DNA of 64,000 nucleotides from Nymphalis io (GCF_905147045.1 NC_065902.1:9803377-9867376); one strand, 5' to 3'; positions 13,401 to 24,351 are shown, counted from the stretch's first letter. Program-made: numbers and translations. Notes: generated by a model not told the origin, from the letters alone.

Positions 13401-16400
13401 TGCGCACACACTTGTGCACTATAATATCTCCTGCGTAGTTGGCTAATCTTTCTTGAGATTGGCCGCCGTGGCCTAAATCGGTCTAGAGGACATTATAATT
13501 AAGTAAAACTTATTCCTAAACGATTAAATTATCAAGCGATAATTAGATGCGATGAACGCAAAAAAAGCCGAGATGGCCCTGTGGTAAGAACGCGTGAATC
13601 TTAACCGATGATCGTGGGTTCAAGCCCGGGCAAGCACCACTGAATTTTCATGTGCTTAATTTGTTATTATAATTCATCTCGTGCTTTACGGTGAAGGAAA
13701 ACATCGTGAGGAAACCTGCATGTGTCTAATTTCACTGAAATTCTGCCACATGTGAATTCTACCAACCCGCATTGGAGCAGCGTGGTGGAATAAGCTCCAA
13801 ACCTTCTCCTCAAAATGAGGAGAGGAGGCCTTTAGCCCAGCAGTGGGACATTCACAGGCTGTTATGGAATTACGGATTACGGAACGCAAAAATAATGTTT
13901 CTGTTTGTGAGTTATAAATATTATAAGTGACACATCTATACATTTTTTTAAGTTCATATATATTTAAAATGTAATAAGTATATCATCAACTCATTCATTT
14001 AAATGTTTACTTATTGGAAACACTAAGATAAAACTCGTTATAATTTATCTATCTCTATGTGTACTTGGAGTATTAGGGACAGACTCACGGATTAGCGAAC
14101 TTCGCAGAAGATAATATAATGCACGATTGTGTGTGCAAATCACGTGCACTCTCTATTTCCTCACTCATAATCGGACGACAATCGGCAAAACGGTTTTACG
14201 TGCTTTCCGAACCAACATGAATTTTAACACTACCAAGTACATATCGAGGCTACTTGGAATTTATTAACTGAAAACTGATCTTAGTAGCCGCTACAACATC
14301 GAAGCAGTTAAAATATCTGGTAATCAAGACTGGACTATCCAAGGATAACGCCCCTCACTTTAGAGTAAAATTCTATTAAAAATAATGGTCAGTGCCTTAC
14401 CTAGCGCCTTGTAGGCCTAAGCATAAATCCGGGTGTTGCTAGTAATGTAACGATACTAACAAGGCTCGTATATATAATTAAAAAAAGATAGTACATTCAG
14501 ATCACGCGAAACAATGCGAAAAATTGTCCAAAAATCATTTCAGTTTTTTTATTGATAGTAGATATTGCTGCAATAATATAGAATTGTATTTTTTTAAACA
14601 ACAACTACCATAGCTTTTATTATACGTATAATTTGATTATACATATAATAAAGTAATGACAAATAAACAATAGCAACACTGAGGTTTACTTGAAAAGTTT
14701 AAATTTAATTCGTTCGTTTTGATTCGAATTTTTCGGTCTTAACTTCTAATCTTTATTTAAATCATTTATATTGATAAAAAAATGACACTTTTGCCATATT
14801 TCTCGCAAATAAAATAAAAACTAACTGTCCCATCGTACTAATTCGCAGTATCGTATAATTAATTGTTATATTAAACCCATTAGACATTCGATCCTATACT
14901 GTCATATGATTTCCGGCTACCAGCCTACACGATAGGGCATTTTGCAAATTCTAAGAACATGCGCATCGTAGGCATTTTAATATTATAATTCTACTTAATG
15001 TATCAGTAACAAGTATAAATGTATATTGTTATCAATATATACATACGTAATTATCTGTCTTCTTAATTTTGATAGCATAATATTAACGACTTTGTAAGAA
15101 ATTGTAACACATTATAGCATCGATACTAATAACACGAGCAAACTTAATATACTTTTTCTTAGACTGTATATCAAATGTTCGTGAATCAATGTATACCGGT
15201 TTTACAGTGTAAACTCAAAAATTAAAAAAATAAACTTTATATAACTCATCTGTAGCGGTTCATTTCTTTCTTTTTTATCAGCGAGTCCATCATTAAAATA
15301 GTACGTTAAATTCCTGTTTTTTTTGTTTTTCTGTTATGTTCTTTTCTTATTGTGTTTACTGATGAAAGCATAGGTCAATAATTTTTATTTTGTTTTATGG
15401 TACATTTTAATTTCTACTTTAAAAAAACATGTTGACACAAAACTTTGTAAATGCTGTGTACGTTTGTAATCGATATACATATCAGAAGTTGATTCTTTTC
15501 TTTGGATGTTATACATATATGCCTATATAGAATAATAGATAAATAAAAAAACACGAATTCATTTTTCTAATAGTTTTAATAGGTCGCAGGCTCGATACTG
15601 GCCCCTTACACTTAAGACTTCCCCTATCACAAGTACTTAATTTTAAGATAAAAGTACTTTAACCTATATTTAGTACACATTGCTTATATTTTATTTGAAG
15701 CAAACTATATCTGCGATAAAAAGTATGTATTTGGAGTTATTTATAATACCATCACACCCATGCGAATGGGTGGTAAATTTATAATAATTACTTCCTTTGA
15801 TAATGTACTGTAACGTATTATATATTATGTAGATAATAATATCCTGGGACATTATTCACACAAGGTCATATGATCCCAAACTAAGCAAAGCTTGTACTAT
15901 GGAAACCGGACAACTGATATACTACATATACTACTTTTCTTTTGTAAATACATACTTATATAGATAATTAGACCCAGACTCAGGACAAACAGACATGTTC
16001 ATGCAAACAAATGCCTGTCTTGGGTGGGAATCGAACCCACAACCTTCGGCGTGAAAGGCAACTTTCTACCAACCACGCCAACCGGCCCGTCTATACATAA
16101 TAGATATATATATATTTTACACTACCTACGTCCGAGGTTGCCGTCAATGAGATCGCTTTTACTGATAATTCATTTACGTGCAATTTAATTTTATATATTT
16201 CCGTGAAACTTGTTTGTTATTGTGTTATATTTTTGTGTACAATGAAATTTTTATCTATACAAATATTTGTATTCACAGAAGGCAGTGTGGCGAGTGAACG
16301 CGGTGCGTCCTATAACGGCGAAGTTTGGTTCAAAGCGGCGACCATCGCAGTGCCGGTTTGCGGCGCGCTCATACTTTTCCTACTCGTCGCGGTCGCCGTA

Positions 16401-17388
16401 CGGCTGTTACGAGCTGATGCACTCCTGCAAGCAGATAGGAAACTCAGGTACAAATCAGCTATATATGTGTATTATATAGATTATTATGTAGCCAAGGTAT
16501 CCCTTTATAATAGTATCACATTGTACGAGCACAATAGCCAAGATGGCACAGTGGTAAGAACGCGTGAATCTTAACCGATGATCGTGGGTTTTAAACCCGG
16601 GCAAGCACCACTGAATTTTCATGTGCTCAATTTGTGATTATAATTCATCTCGTGCTTTACGGTGAAGGAAAACATCGTGAGGAAACCGGCATGTGTCTAA
16701 TTTCACTGAAATTCTGCCACATGTGTATTCCACCAACCCGCACTGGAGCTGCGTGGTGGAATAAGTTGGAATGAGCCAAATCTTCTCAAAAAGGGAGAGA
16801 AGACCTTTAGCCAAGCAGTGGGACATTCACAGGCTGTTACCGTACGAGCACATTGTTTTCAATCTCTTCTTGGTCGCATTCTTCATCGCTTGATGTCGTG
16901 TCCTTGTAAGTCCTTCTTCGAATGATACGTGAGCTGTTTCCATTTGCCTGAGTAGTAGCTTCTACAAAGGTAACTGTTATAGGGTAACCAGTAAGAGATG
17001 TTTCTCGGTCACGCTAGTGTTCGGATGCAGGTTTTCTCTCCCTTCGCCTACCACAATCAGTTTCTCAAGTTTATTTTTAATTTAACTCATGTACTAAATA
17101 GAAAAAAAAACACATTTAATTACTTTCTAGGATTTTATACAATATTAATCTTGTTTATAAATTAATTAATAGTACCAATTCTAACTTTACTAAACATATG
17201 ATTAATTTATTTACAGGGGTGGGTACATATCTACGTCACAGCACAGCACAGATGATGTTAAGAAAGTATGGGTGGGTAACTCATCCGCCCCTCTTCTAGT
17301 GACACCGAGCGGCTGTCTCGTCGCGGTGGAACGAGCCCAGCTAGTCGACATACCCCCCTGCCAACAGCTCTGTGATATACAACGATAG
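4250..17388 (+). CDS. BAMBI: BAMBI-like TGF-beta/BMP pseudoreceptor (5' exon uncertain)
   Basis: Four spliced exons (4250-4418, 12268-12422, 16279-16447, 17217-17388) give about 221 residues, against roughly 260 for vertebrate BAMBI. The ectodomain carries the family pattern RCYC-N-AQCVSTGYMC, then HGCL and LCCFKDLCN, the CC-x-x-x-x-CN ending of the three-finger receptor fold. Exon 4 holds EVWFKAATIAVPV followed by a Leu/Val/Ala membrane span and RLLR, matching the juxtamembrane region of vertebrate BAMBI closely. No kinase domain follows, as expected of a pseudoreceptor that damps TGF-beta/BMP/activin signalling at the plasma membrane. The cytoplasmic tail of about 57 residues shows no clear likeness to the vertebrate tail. 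The signal peptide is not securely located. Splice phases are consistent throughout (1, 2, 1, 2). All introns carry repeats or AT-rich DNA. Confidence 0.85.
7617..7695. repeat. Degenerate MITE of the TTATAAACG family
   Basis: The stretch GAACTGATTTCTCTCTTTCT through CATTCGGAAGAAGATAAAAC resembles the interior of the terminal-inverted-repeat element at 45276-45430, read in the opposite orientation. The ends are not preserved. Confidence 0.35.
9454..9476. repeat. Perfect short hairpin
   Basis: TGTGTCATAA, three bases, then TTATGACACA: a 10-bp perfect stem with a TCG loop. No promoter or gene context explains it. Confidence 0.6.
9590..9715 (-). mobile_element. Helitron-like (Lep1-type) fragment
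   Basis: Read on the minus strand it begins CCTTACTAATATAATAAACG and continues to CAACCGATCATTATGAAGTT. The same layout recurs at 24797, 33706 and 49648. The motif ACCGATTTTGATGAAATTT and its variants are common in lepidopteran non-autonomous Helitrons; the assignment is from memory. Confidence 0.4.
10141..10257 (+). promoter_or_regulatory. Candidate intragenic promoter and non-coding first exon
   Basis: A TATA-like ATAAAAAG at 10141-10148 lies about 32 bases before TCAGT at 10173-10177, the arthropod initiator consensus; this is the expected spacing. A GC-richer stretch follows and ends in AAAAG with a good donor GTATGT at 10258. It could start a shorter BAMBI transcript or a non-coding RNA. 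It has no clear start codon, and there is no evidence of transcription. Confidence 0.3.
10576..10847 (-). mobile_element. SINE family D, internally deleted copy
   Basis: On the minus strand the head is tRNA-like (CTCGTTGGTCTAGTAAGGCC and GGTTCAAATC, boxes A and B of RNA polymerase III promoters). The body ends in CGGTCTGGA. Compared with the copy at 56360-56718 it lacks part of the middle. The reading frames inside it are by-products of the repeat. Confidence 0.75.
10895..11190 (+). mobile_element. SINE-like repeat family B, near full length
   Basis: Runs from ACTGGTGGTAGGGCTTTGTG to CGTCCGCCTTCCTATTCTAT and an A-tail. Almost identical to 30541-30825. It recurs about a dozen times in the window in both orientations. 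Confidence 0.8.
12268..12422 (+). CDS. BAMBI: BAMBI exon 3: C-terminal half of the ectodomain
   Basis: Acceptor TATTCCAG at 12260-12267; donor GTAAAT at 12423. It encodes KQEALSYCQNAPSQGGPPP and LLLCCFKDLCNHEDS, the closing CC-x4-CN motif of the three-finger fold, then a hydrophilic stalk ending ARLNLTND-L with a possible N-glycosylation site (N-L-T). Entry in phase 2 and exit in phase 1 agree with the neighbouring exons. Confidence 0.85.
12811..13073 (-). mobile_element. SINE family C (tRNA-Glu-like head)
   Basis: On the minus strand the head reads GTTGGCGTGGTTGGTAGAAC, CCTTTCACGCC and GGTTCGATTCCC: box A, a TTC-type anticodon region and a perfect box B, as in tRNA-Glu. The tail ends in ATATT followed by an (AAT)n tract at 12797-12812. 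It is a retroposon and not a tRNA gene, because the acceptor stem is not maintained. Confidence 0.8.
13132..13487 (+). mobile_element. SINE family D, near full length
   Basis: Starts GACTGCCTTCTTGGTCTAGT (box A-like) and ends GGCCTAAATCGGTCTAGAGG. Its body matches the 56360-56718 copy in opposite orientation, but the box B region is partly degraded. Confidence 0.75.
13566..13881 (+). mobile_element. SINE family A (Metulj-like) with target-site duplication
   Basis: tRNA-like head GCCGAGATGGCCCTGTGGTA and GGGTTCAAGCCC; body to AGCCCAGCAGTGGGACATTC and CAGGCTGTTA. It is flanked by an 11-bp direct repeat GAACGCAAAAA at about 13554-13564 and 13882-13892, the footprint of target-primed reverse transcription. 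Confidence 0.85.
14095..14200 (-). mobile_element. SINE family D fragment
   Basis: Degenerate middle part (ATAATATAATGCACGATTGT, then ACTCATAATCGGACG). No head is present. Confidence 0.5.
15836..16091 (-). mobile_element. SINE family C
   Basis: Nearly identical to 12811-13073, with head on the minus strand (GGTTCGATTCCCACCC) and tail ATAATAATATCCTGGGACAT. Confidence 0.8.
16279..16447 (+). CDS. BAMBI: BAMBI exon 4: juxtamembrane region and transmembrane helix
   Basis: Acceptor ATTCACAG; donor GTACAA at 16448. It encodes EGSVASERGASYNGEVWFKA and then TIAVPVCGALILFLLVAVAV followed by RLLRADALLQADRKL. The EVWFKAATIAVP block and the RLLR after the membrane span are the most recognisable BAMBI sequence in this gene. 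The frame is also open upstream of the acceptor to an ATG at 16203, which is judged intronic. Confidence 0.9.
16448..17216. other. BAMBI: BAMBI intron 4
   Basis: Contains one family A SINE (16534-16841) and nothing else recognised. It ends in ATTTACAG at 17209-17216. Confidence 0.65.
16534..16841 (+). mobile_element. SINE family A with target-site duplication
   Basis: A complete copy from AGCCAAGATGGC to CAGGCTGTTACC, flanked by the 11-bp direct repeat GTACGAGCACA at 16523-16533 and 16842-16852. Confidence 0.85.
17217..17388 (+). CDS. BAMBI: BAMBI exon 5: cytoplasmic tail and stop codon
   Basis: Acceptor TTTACAG; it enters in phase 2 and ends at TAG 17386-17388. The 57 residues contain SQHSTDDVKKVWVGNSSAPL and PSGCLVAVERAQ and finish C-D-I-Q-R. 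No kinase motif is present. Likeness to the vertebrate tail is not evident, so the last exon is less certain than exons 2-4, although phase, codon use and GC content are right. Confidence 0.7.
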
Positions 17389-19385
17389 ACTGCACTCAAC
17401 GAGCGAGCAATCTCTTTAGCGCACTGTACCATGGCCTGACGGAATAGTGTTAGGTAATTCTAAGGCTTTAATGAAAAATATATTACATATCACTATTACA
17501 GGTTCAACAAAATTAGTAGTTGCAAAATGTCAACGATAGATGGCGCTGTAGATATAATAAAAGTTTCGATGTTTAAATAAGGCAGTAGTATAATTTTTAT
17601 GGGAATTATGAAAAGTATAGGTAAAATCGTTCCAAGTTTGAATCTTTTTGAAAATTGATCTCAGTGTAGTGTTCGTCATTTCACGGTACAGCGCGCACGC
17701 ATACCAAATCTACCACAATGTATATTTAACTGTTATTTTTTAAGCGCTTTGTGTTCCTCTTATTTGTAAATGTAATCAACTCGACTTATAATTTCTTGAC
17801 ATATTTAAACGGCGACCGTAACACAAGTTACCAAAGTGGTGAGAATTGTTTTGTGTGACACTTTTGAATTATATGATTTTTTTTTAATCCTCAATTTTTA
17901 AGCTAAGGAGCACATTTGTTTTCTTATAACTTATACTGGAGTATGTTACAAAATGTCATACAAAACAACTTCTAAATTCTTATATGACAATATGGAATAT
18001 TACAATGGTTTAGTTATAATAGTCATTTATTGGCTAATTTTAAGCATTATTTAATACATTGTAATATGACAGATGACAAATGTAATTTCTATAGTTTTTA
18101 TTTCTTTGCATTTAAAACACTAATCTGATATAACTTCTTAATTATAAGTATTGTATGCACTTCTGTTAATTTTTTTTTAGCTGGCAATATTGTATTTTTT
18201 TGTAAAATATAGTTAATGATATTTGTTTATGGTTAATACTATTTTGAGAGATAATTCGAAATGATCATGACTGTATTTGTCATATATTAATATATCTTAC
18301 TATATCTTAAGGTATACAAAAAAGTACTCAGTCAGAGTACGTTTTGATAGTCAATGGTTATCTGACGGCGTTTGCGTTTGTAAATTTTAATTATTATTAA
18401 TAGATATTGTAAATTAATGTCCCCGTTGCCTGTCTGTATGTTCGTGTTTATAAAAAGTAATACCAATACACAGATTAGCTGAATATATTCACGTATCTAT
18501 ACAATTTATGGATATTTAATGTAGCAAATATTATCGATAATTAAAAAACGTGCCTTTTAAGACATTTTACAATAAAAGTTGTGTGAACAAAATTGTGGTA
18601 CACAATGCGACATCAATTATTGGACAATGGGGCATAAATTATTAAATATTAAGTTTACTTTTGTACTTTACTTCATATTTAAATAAAAATAATTGAACTG
18701 GCAACACTTATGAGGCTACACGAATTCCAAACGCGAACGCGCATAGATATACAATATGTCACAATAATTATAATAAATAAAAATATTTTTTATAATCTGT
18801 AAATTATAACATTTGTAAATATAGTGCACTAAGTTACCTGTTACTGAGCGTTAATCGAGTCGAGATTTGAAAGTGAAATCCATTGGTAAGAAATACTAGT
18901 CTTTATATCTGATCTTGTAACTTTTATCTTAATTTACTTCAATGGATTTTACTTGTGGTCGATTGTTATTGTAATGATGAATAACATTGATTTTATTTAT
19001 TTTTTTAACTGACTTATGATATATACGTTTTGAAATAGTTTTTTTTTTATATATATAAAATCGATGTAATATGTTACTTAATTTTGTAAATATAATTAAT
19101 TTCAATTGTATATGTAGTTGGCAACACTTATTTCTATGAAAGTTTTTTTTTTTTTCTTAATTTAAAATTTAGGCAATGAATTCCTTACTTTTCGGCCATT
19201 ATTCAGAAATTGACTTGATTAAGCTTCCTTGAGGTGCCTTACCTTTTTATAAGTTTTATATAATGTATAAGTGTTTTAATATATAGGTGCAAGTAAAATA
19301 CTCCATAATGTTAATGAATATACCTGCGACTTTATGTAAATATGTATGATGTATAAAGAATAAATGAAATTATTTTATACATATT
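17389..19385 (+). other. BAMBI: Probable BAMBI 3' UTR
   Basis: AT-rich sequence with no repeat recognised until about 19.4 kb. AATAAA at 19359-19364 is a good polyadenylation signal near its end. The length of about 2 kb is inferred, and earlier signals such as AATAAA near 18680 are possible. Confidence 0.4.
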
Positions 19386-19689
19386 TTTTTTTTAATTAAA
19401 ACTTGTCACGTGCCCAAAAAAAGACAGATTATCAATATAAATGAGGTCCAACGGAATGTTTTTTTTTTACTTTTTTGAACTTATATTTTAACTGCACTTA
19501 AGTTGTAAAACAGCACAACACGTTAGCAATTTGAAATACATAAATTATTTAAGTAACACATATTTTCTTAAGCGATTTTCTTTAAGAAAGCTATCTCTCA
19601 TCGCCAAATGAGGCTCTGATAATCTTGTTGAGTTTAATACCAAGACACAGGTATCACACGACACGGCTAACACGGCTCTCACAGCGAAA

Positions 19690-20965
19690 AAGTCACCATT
19701 TTCCCCTCTTCCCTTCCTCTGTGGAAATATGCTAGAGATACAAAGCAAAATCGCATTGCTGGGGATTTTTGGGAGACGTTCGGTGTGACCTTAGTCCAAG
19801 AGGCTTACATCGAGGCTGTTATAAAAATAGCTTCGCGGAAACTCGGAGTTCCCATCACGGCGACAAGGCGAAATTTTTAGGAGGCGGCCTGCCTGGTCGA
19901 AGTTGGAACGTCGATTACGGTGGACTGGATATGAATGTTGGGTTTGAGGGTCTCCATCTCTAAAATGGAGGCCCTCTTATTCCACGTCAGAGCTCTCCTT
20001 GAGGGGCGCATATGAGGTGTAGAGGTGAAGGCCCAGATGAAGTATCTTGGCCTGATCCTGGACGGAAGATGAAGTTTCGGACAGTTAAGTCCAAATGCTG
20101 GAAGCATAGCTGTTTTAATTTTTGAAGAAATTAAAAAATAACGTTATTTTGATTTAAAAGTCCGAACCCTTCGTTGACCTTAGTAATCGCGGCATCTAAT
20201 AGTTAGTAGTGAAAATTTACTTTAAAAGATGTTTACACATCTGTTATCGGTCCATCCTTCGCCTCATAATTATAAAACCTTATACGAGCGCGAGGGCGGG
20301 CAGGTGCGGAAAATTCTGCTGTCGTCTCGACTTCTTCCACTACTGTTTTTGCGCTATCAAGGAACTCTGAACAAGGTGCGTCGTTTTTTCACGCCACAAC
20401 AACTGTGTCTGTAGTACAAAACACAGGTACGGTCTAGCATTGAATAGCTCACAACTTTGGGATGACTCCGCTAAGTACCTACTGGAGGCCTTCGATCGGT
20501 TGCAGCGACGTGCGGTCCGCATTATTGGCGACGTAAAAGTCACAAACATCCTTTACAATTGCGTCGAGAGATAGCAGCGCTGAGCGCTTTCTATCGACTG
20601 TATCACGACAAGTGCTCTGTGGAATTATTCTCTTTAATTCCTGTTTCCCACTTCCTTCATAAGTCTACGCGTGCTGACTCTCAATGTCACCGCCTAACTG
20701 TGACATCAATTCCATCGCGCACAAAGAAATTTGGCAAATCCTTTCTTTGTCGCACTTCCAAAAAATGGAATTCGTTATCAGCTCACGTGTTCTTCTTACA
20801 ACCCGGGTTCCTTCAAACGAGGCGTGAAGAGGCATTCTAGGTGACTAGTGCAGAACATTCTTCCCGACTATACTGGCCGTCTACGCGTTTGGTCTCTGCT
20901 ACCACTAGGAAGGACCCGGCAAGGAGGGCAAATGACTCTACTCCACCTGATGATGAGATGATGAA
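19690..20965 (+). pseudogene. Jockey-like non-LTR retrotransposon fragment, interrupted
   Basis: Two pieces (about 19690-19852 and 20359-20965) match the copy at 51530-52300 and belong to the C-terminal end of a jockey-type reverse transcriptase protein: DVRCDLSPR, FTPQQLC, LRREIAALSAFYRLYHDKCS, RLTVTSIPSRTKKFG, FLCRTSKKWNSLSAHVF. The frame is broken by stops and shifts. The two pieces are separated by about 500 bp of foreign DNA. Confidence 0.75.
19853..20358 (+). mobile_element. Insertion in the jockey fragment, carrying an R1-like reverse transcriptase scrap
   Basis: The jockey sequence stops after CGGAAACTCGGAGTT and resumes at CTGAACAAGGTGCGTCG. Between them, 19930-20095 contains frame-shifted residues such as SISKMEALLFH and VKAQMKYLGLILDG, a signature of R1-clade reverse transcriptases; the same family recurs at 63530-64000. 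The rest of the insert (20100-20358) is unassigned. Confidence 0.55.
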
Positions 20966-21108
20966 TACATAATGAATATATGATGAATATATAAAAAAAA
21001 TCTTATTTTGGGACAACAATTTCGTATCTTTACCTAAATTTTTACCTTTACCTTTTGCAAAGCGACGTAGACGTAAACGTCATTCTATATTTATCTTAGT
21101 TAGTAAAA

Positions 21109-21410
21109 AAGCCGAGATGGCCCTGTGGTAAGAACGCGTGAATCTTAACCGATGATCGTGGGTTCAAACCCGGGCAAGCACCACTGAATCTTCATGTGCT
21201 TAATTTGTGATATAATTCATCTCGTGCTTTACGATGAAGGAAAACATCGTGAGGAAACCTGCATGTGTCTAATTTCACTGAAGTTCTGCCACATGTGAAT
21301 TCTACCAACCCGCATTGGAGCAGCGTGGTGGAATAAGCTCCAAACCTTCTCCTCAAAAAGAGGAGAGGAGGCCTTTAGCCCAGCAGTGGGACATTCACAG
21401 GCTGTTACGG
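21109..21410 (+). mobile_element. SINE family A with short target-site duplication
   Basis: A complete copy with head GCCGAGATGGCCCTGTGGTA and box B GGGTTCAAACCC, flanked by TAGTAAAA at 21101-21108 and 21411-21418. Confidence 0.85.
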
Positions 21411-22137
21411 TAGTAAAATAAGTACATACCAAAGATAGGTAGGTAGGTGGAAAAAACATCGTAAGTATTTTCGATATGCATAACCCAGATTACAAACGTA
21501 AGCATATTTAGCTAAAAGCAAGTAAGATAACTTCGCCGTAATCATGAAACACGCACCCGTTGCGAGAATTAAACAAAAACACCAGATTATGCTAAATATG
21601 ACATCCATGTCTTGATAAGATCGTAAGATTTTATATCAAAAGCAAGTTATGTGTTTTAAGTATCGCATCAAATTATTACAATTTTTAAAAGAGAAAATCA
21701 ACGTTAAATTATCATTTGATACCTATTAAATTTTTCATGATTGCATTTTTAATTTTATTACCTTGCATAAATCTCGAGACCTAAATAATAATAATGTGTA
21801 TTTACTTTGATAATATTTCATTTGATTTATGAAAAAAAAGCATTTAAGAGGGCGAATAAAGCCAGCAAAATTTCTTATTTCAACCGCGCGTCCCTTACAT
21901 GCCCCTCTCGCTCATTATCTTAGTTCTATGTTATCTATCTACATAGATCGGTATTCTATTTTATCAATAATAATAATAAGTAATAGGCAATATTTGATTT
22001 CTTTATTTTTTTTTATTGCAAATATTTAACTTTAGTTCCTTTATTTAAAATATGATAATTATTACAAAGCGCTGTCAAAATGTCTTCCGTAGCAATTTTG
22101 ATTTCTACCCCCTCTTAACTCGAGTTACAGTTGATTT

Positions 22138-22335
22138 TACTGGTGGTGGGGATATGTGGGAGCTCGTCTGAGTAGCTATCATCCTCTCATCTGAGTTTGA
22201 AAAGTGAGTGAGCAAGGTTGGTGGCGCATTGGCGATGTAAGCGATGGTTAACATTTCTTACAATGTCTATGTCTATGGGCGTTGGTGACCACTTACCATC
22301 AAGAGGCCCATATGCTCGTTCGCCTATACTATACC
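22138..22335 (+). mobile_element. SINE-like repeat family B, diverged
   Basis: TACTGGTGGTGGGGATATGT through GGCCCATATGCTCGTTCGCC, with the middle shortened. It ends directly at the (TA)n palindrome. Confidence 0.65.
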
Positions 22336-22339
22336 TACC

Positions 22340-22345
22340 AACTAT

Positions 22346-22413
<68 letters not shown>

Positions 22414-22419
22414 ATAGTT
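22340..22419. repeat. 80-bp perfect palindrome with (TA)n core
   Basis: An alternating AT core is bounded by AACTATACTATAA on the left and TTATAGTATAGTT on the right, perfect inverted complements; every base from 22340 pairs with its mirror at 22419. It is likely to form a cruciform or stall copying. Confidence 0.85.
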
Positions 22420-22730
22420 ATAGTTCTGAATATATATACTACGGTTGCTGACCAAAAACATATAATATATAGATTACTGGAATAAAATAGTACATGTTTT
22501 ACAAATAAATGAATATAAAATAAGGAGAAAAATGTTTTTGTATTAGGGTCGTAAGTTAAACACATAATGAAAACTCATTTTAGTGAGTGCAACGTATATA
22601 AGTAGTATGTATTTAAAAAATCACGCGGCGTGTTGATGCACACACAGTAAGGGCAAATATATCGATTGCCAAATGTTTATATCTGATTTGATTAAACAAA
22701 TTAAAACGATAACCATAACCATAGCCCTAC

Positions 22731-22976
22731 CGTAACAGTCTGTGAATGTCCCACTGCTGGGCTTATTCCACCACGCTGCTCCAATGCGGGTTGGTAGAAT
22801 ACACATGTGGCATCATTTCAGTGAAATTAGACACGTGCAGGTTTCCTCACGATGTTTTCTTTCACCGTAAAGCACGAGATGAATTATAATCACAAATTAA
22901 GCACATGAAAATTCAGTGGTGCTTGCCCGGGCTTGAACCCACGATCACGCGTTCTTACCACTGGGCCATCTCGGCT
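22731..22976 (-). mobile_element. SINE family A, internally deleted
   Basis: Minus-strand copy with head at about 22920-22976 (GCCGAGATGGCCCAGTGGTA on the minus strand). About 50 bases between the GGTGGAATAAG and AGCCCAGCAG blocks are missing. Confidence 0.8.
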
Positions 22977-23204
22977 TTTTTTATACGTATACATACGGGT
23001 TTTCAAAAATAGACTGAGTGATTACTAGGGAAAGCTTAGAGGTATAATTTATTTAGTTTTTCACTCTCACACACACATATTCACAAGCATACATTATCTT
23101 TTTTATTTCTATTAGCATTAGTACATATTACTAGATAATATATTGTAAAAGCTTTAGTCTTTCTCCTGTTTTCTATAAAATTAAATAAATAAATAGTTCC
23201 TTAC

Positions 23205-23345
23205 CCAAGAGGGGGAGCCAGGAGACCCTTAGTACAGGGCAACCTAGTTTGGGCTCCTGTCTCCCACATACGACTGTATTTATATATATACATATAAAAA
23301 ATATGTTAACATTATTGTCTGTGGGAGAGAATAAATAAATAATTT
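23205..23345 (+). mobile_element. Possible LINE 3' end with ATAA tail
   Basis: A GC-richer stretch (AGAGGGGGAGCCAGGAGACC, CAACCTAGTTTGGGCTCCTG) is followed by GAGAATAAATAAATAAT, the layout of a non-LTR element 3' end. The family is not identified. Confidence 0.3.
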
Positions 23346-23724
23346 TATTATTTATTATTATTATTATTATTATTGAGAAAATTGTCTGAAATATAACTTA
23401 CACATGATATCGAAAAAGTCGTATCGACTATGAACTTTAATGGCGTGCATAGTGATTACTTACGCCGAACTTATTTCGGGGGATTAAACGATGAAAACAG
23501 GGGAAACTAAGAACGAGCATTCCACTGTTCACACTATGTTTTTGTTCATACTTTAACATAAATATTTTCACATTATATACACTAGCGAATCCAGATAGCG
23601 CGATTCAAGAAAGTGACAAATTTAATTACCGCCATCTATCGTTACCGAGTAGTAATACACGCTATTATACACATAGCTTAAACCAATAGAGTTATATGTA
23701 TTACGATATAAATATTTTATGTAG

Positions 23725-23770
23725 ACCGTTAATTGTCTTGTCCGAGCGAAGCTGGGACGGGTAACTAGTA
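23725..23770 (+). mobile_element. Helitron-like 3' terminus
   Basis: GTCCGAGCGAAGCTGGGACG then GGTAACTAGTA. Lepidopteran Helitron-like repeats often end in a GC-rich stretch followed by CTAG and insert into A/T; the resemblance is suggestive only. Confidence 0.35.
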
Positions 23771-24100
23771 TTTTATATTGATTGCTTGTGTAAGCTGATG
23801 AGTCGATAAACAAGTATATTTGACATGAAAGTTATAATACCGAGGAATTCTTACAAAATACTATTTAAATATGTAGAGATGTTATCTCTTATCGACAGAT
23901 CTCGGGGCATCTATTTAATGAATATATAATATCTCCTAAGCTAAATACATTCTATGACTTTACCTGCTATAAATAACGATATTATGATATTATAATATTG
24001 AAAACAGTATTTTTCCAACAATAAGATGCAGAAATCATAACAATACTTTATCGGTAGAGTTACGTTATCAAATTAATTAACATGTATTTATAATCAGCTT

Positions 24101-24210
24101 TATAAACGTTACTTAGTGACTAATTTCTTTCTTTCTGTCATTATTCATTTGACATTCGAAAGAAGAAGAAACATCATTGTTTAACAAATCACCCGCTGAA
24201 CATAATATAA
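24101..24210 (-). repeat. MITE of the TTATAAACG family
   Basis: TTATAAACGTTACTTAGTGA through CGAAAGAAGAAGAAACATCA and AATCACCCGCTGA. It matches the reverse complement of the complete element at 45276-45430; the distal end is decayed. Confidence 0.5.
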
Positions 24211-24351
24211 CATTCCAAAGAAAGAGTCATTTATTTGGGCTAACAAAAACTATAAGCAATAAACATTAAAAAATGGAAAGTAAGAATAAAGTTACAGATT
24301 AAATCATCCTACCGTCCATTACTATACCATGAAATATAAATAATCTGTATT

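Larger units (their letters stand above)
12423..16278. other. BAMBI: BAMBI intron 3 (3.9 kb)
   Basis: Filled largely with SINEs of families C, D and A and AT-rich DNA; no additional exon seen. It ends in ATTCACAG at 16271-16278. Confidence 0.65.

Noticed and set aside
16203..16574. Open frame with hydrophobic start reading into BAMBI exon 4 (possible short isoform)
   Set aside because: The first 26 codons are intron sequence before a good acceptor, and the frame then runs past the donor into intron and SINE sequence.
22282..22485. Open frame rich in Tyr-Ile repeats
   Set aside because: Translation of the (TA)n microsatellite.
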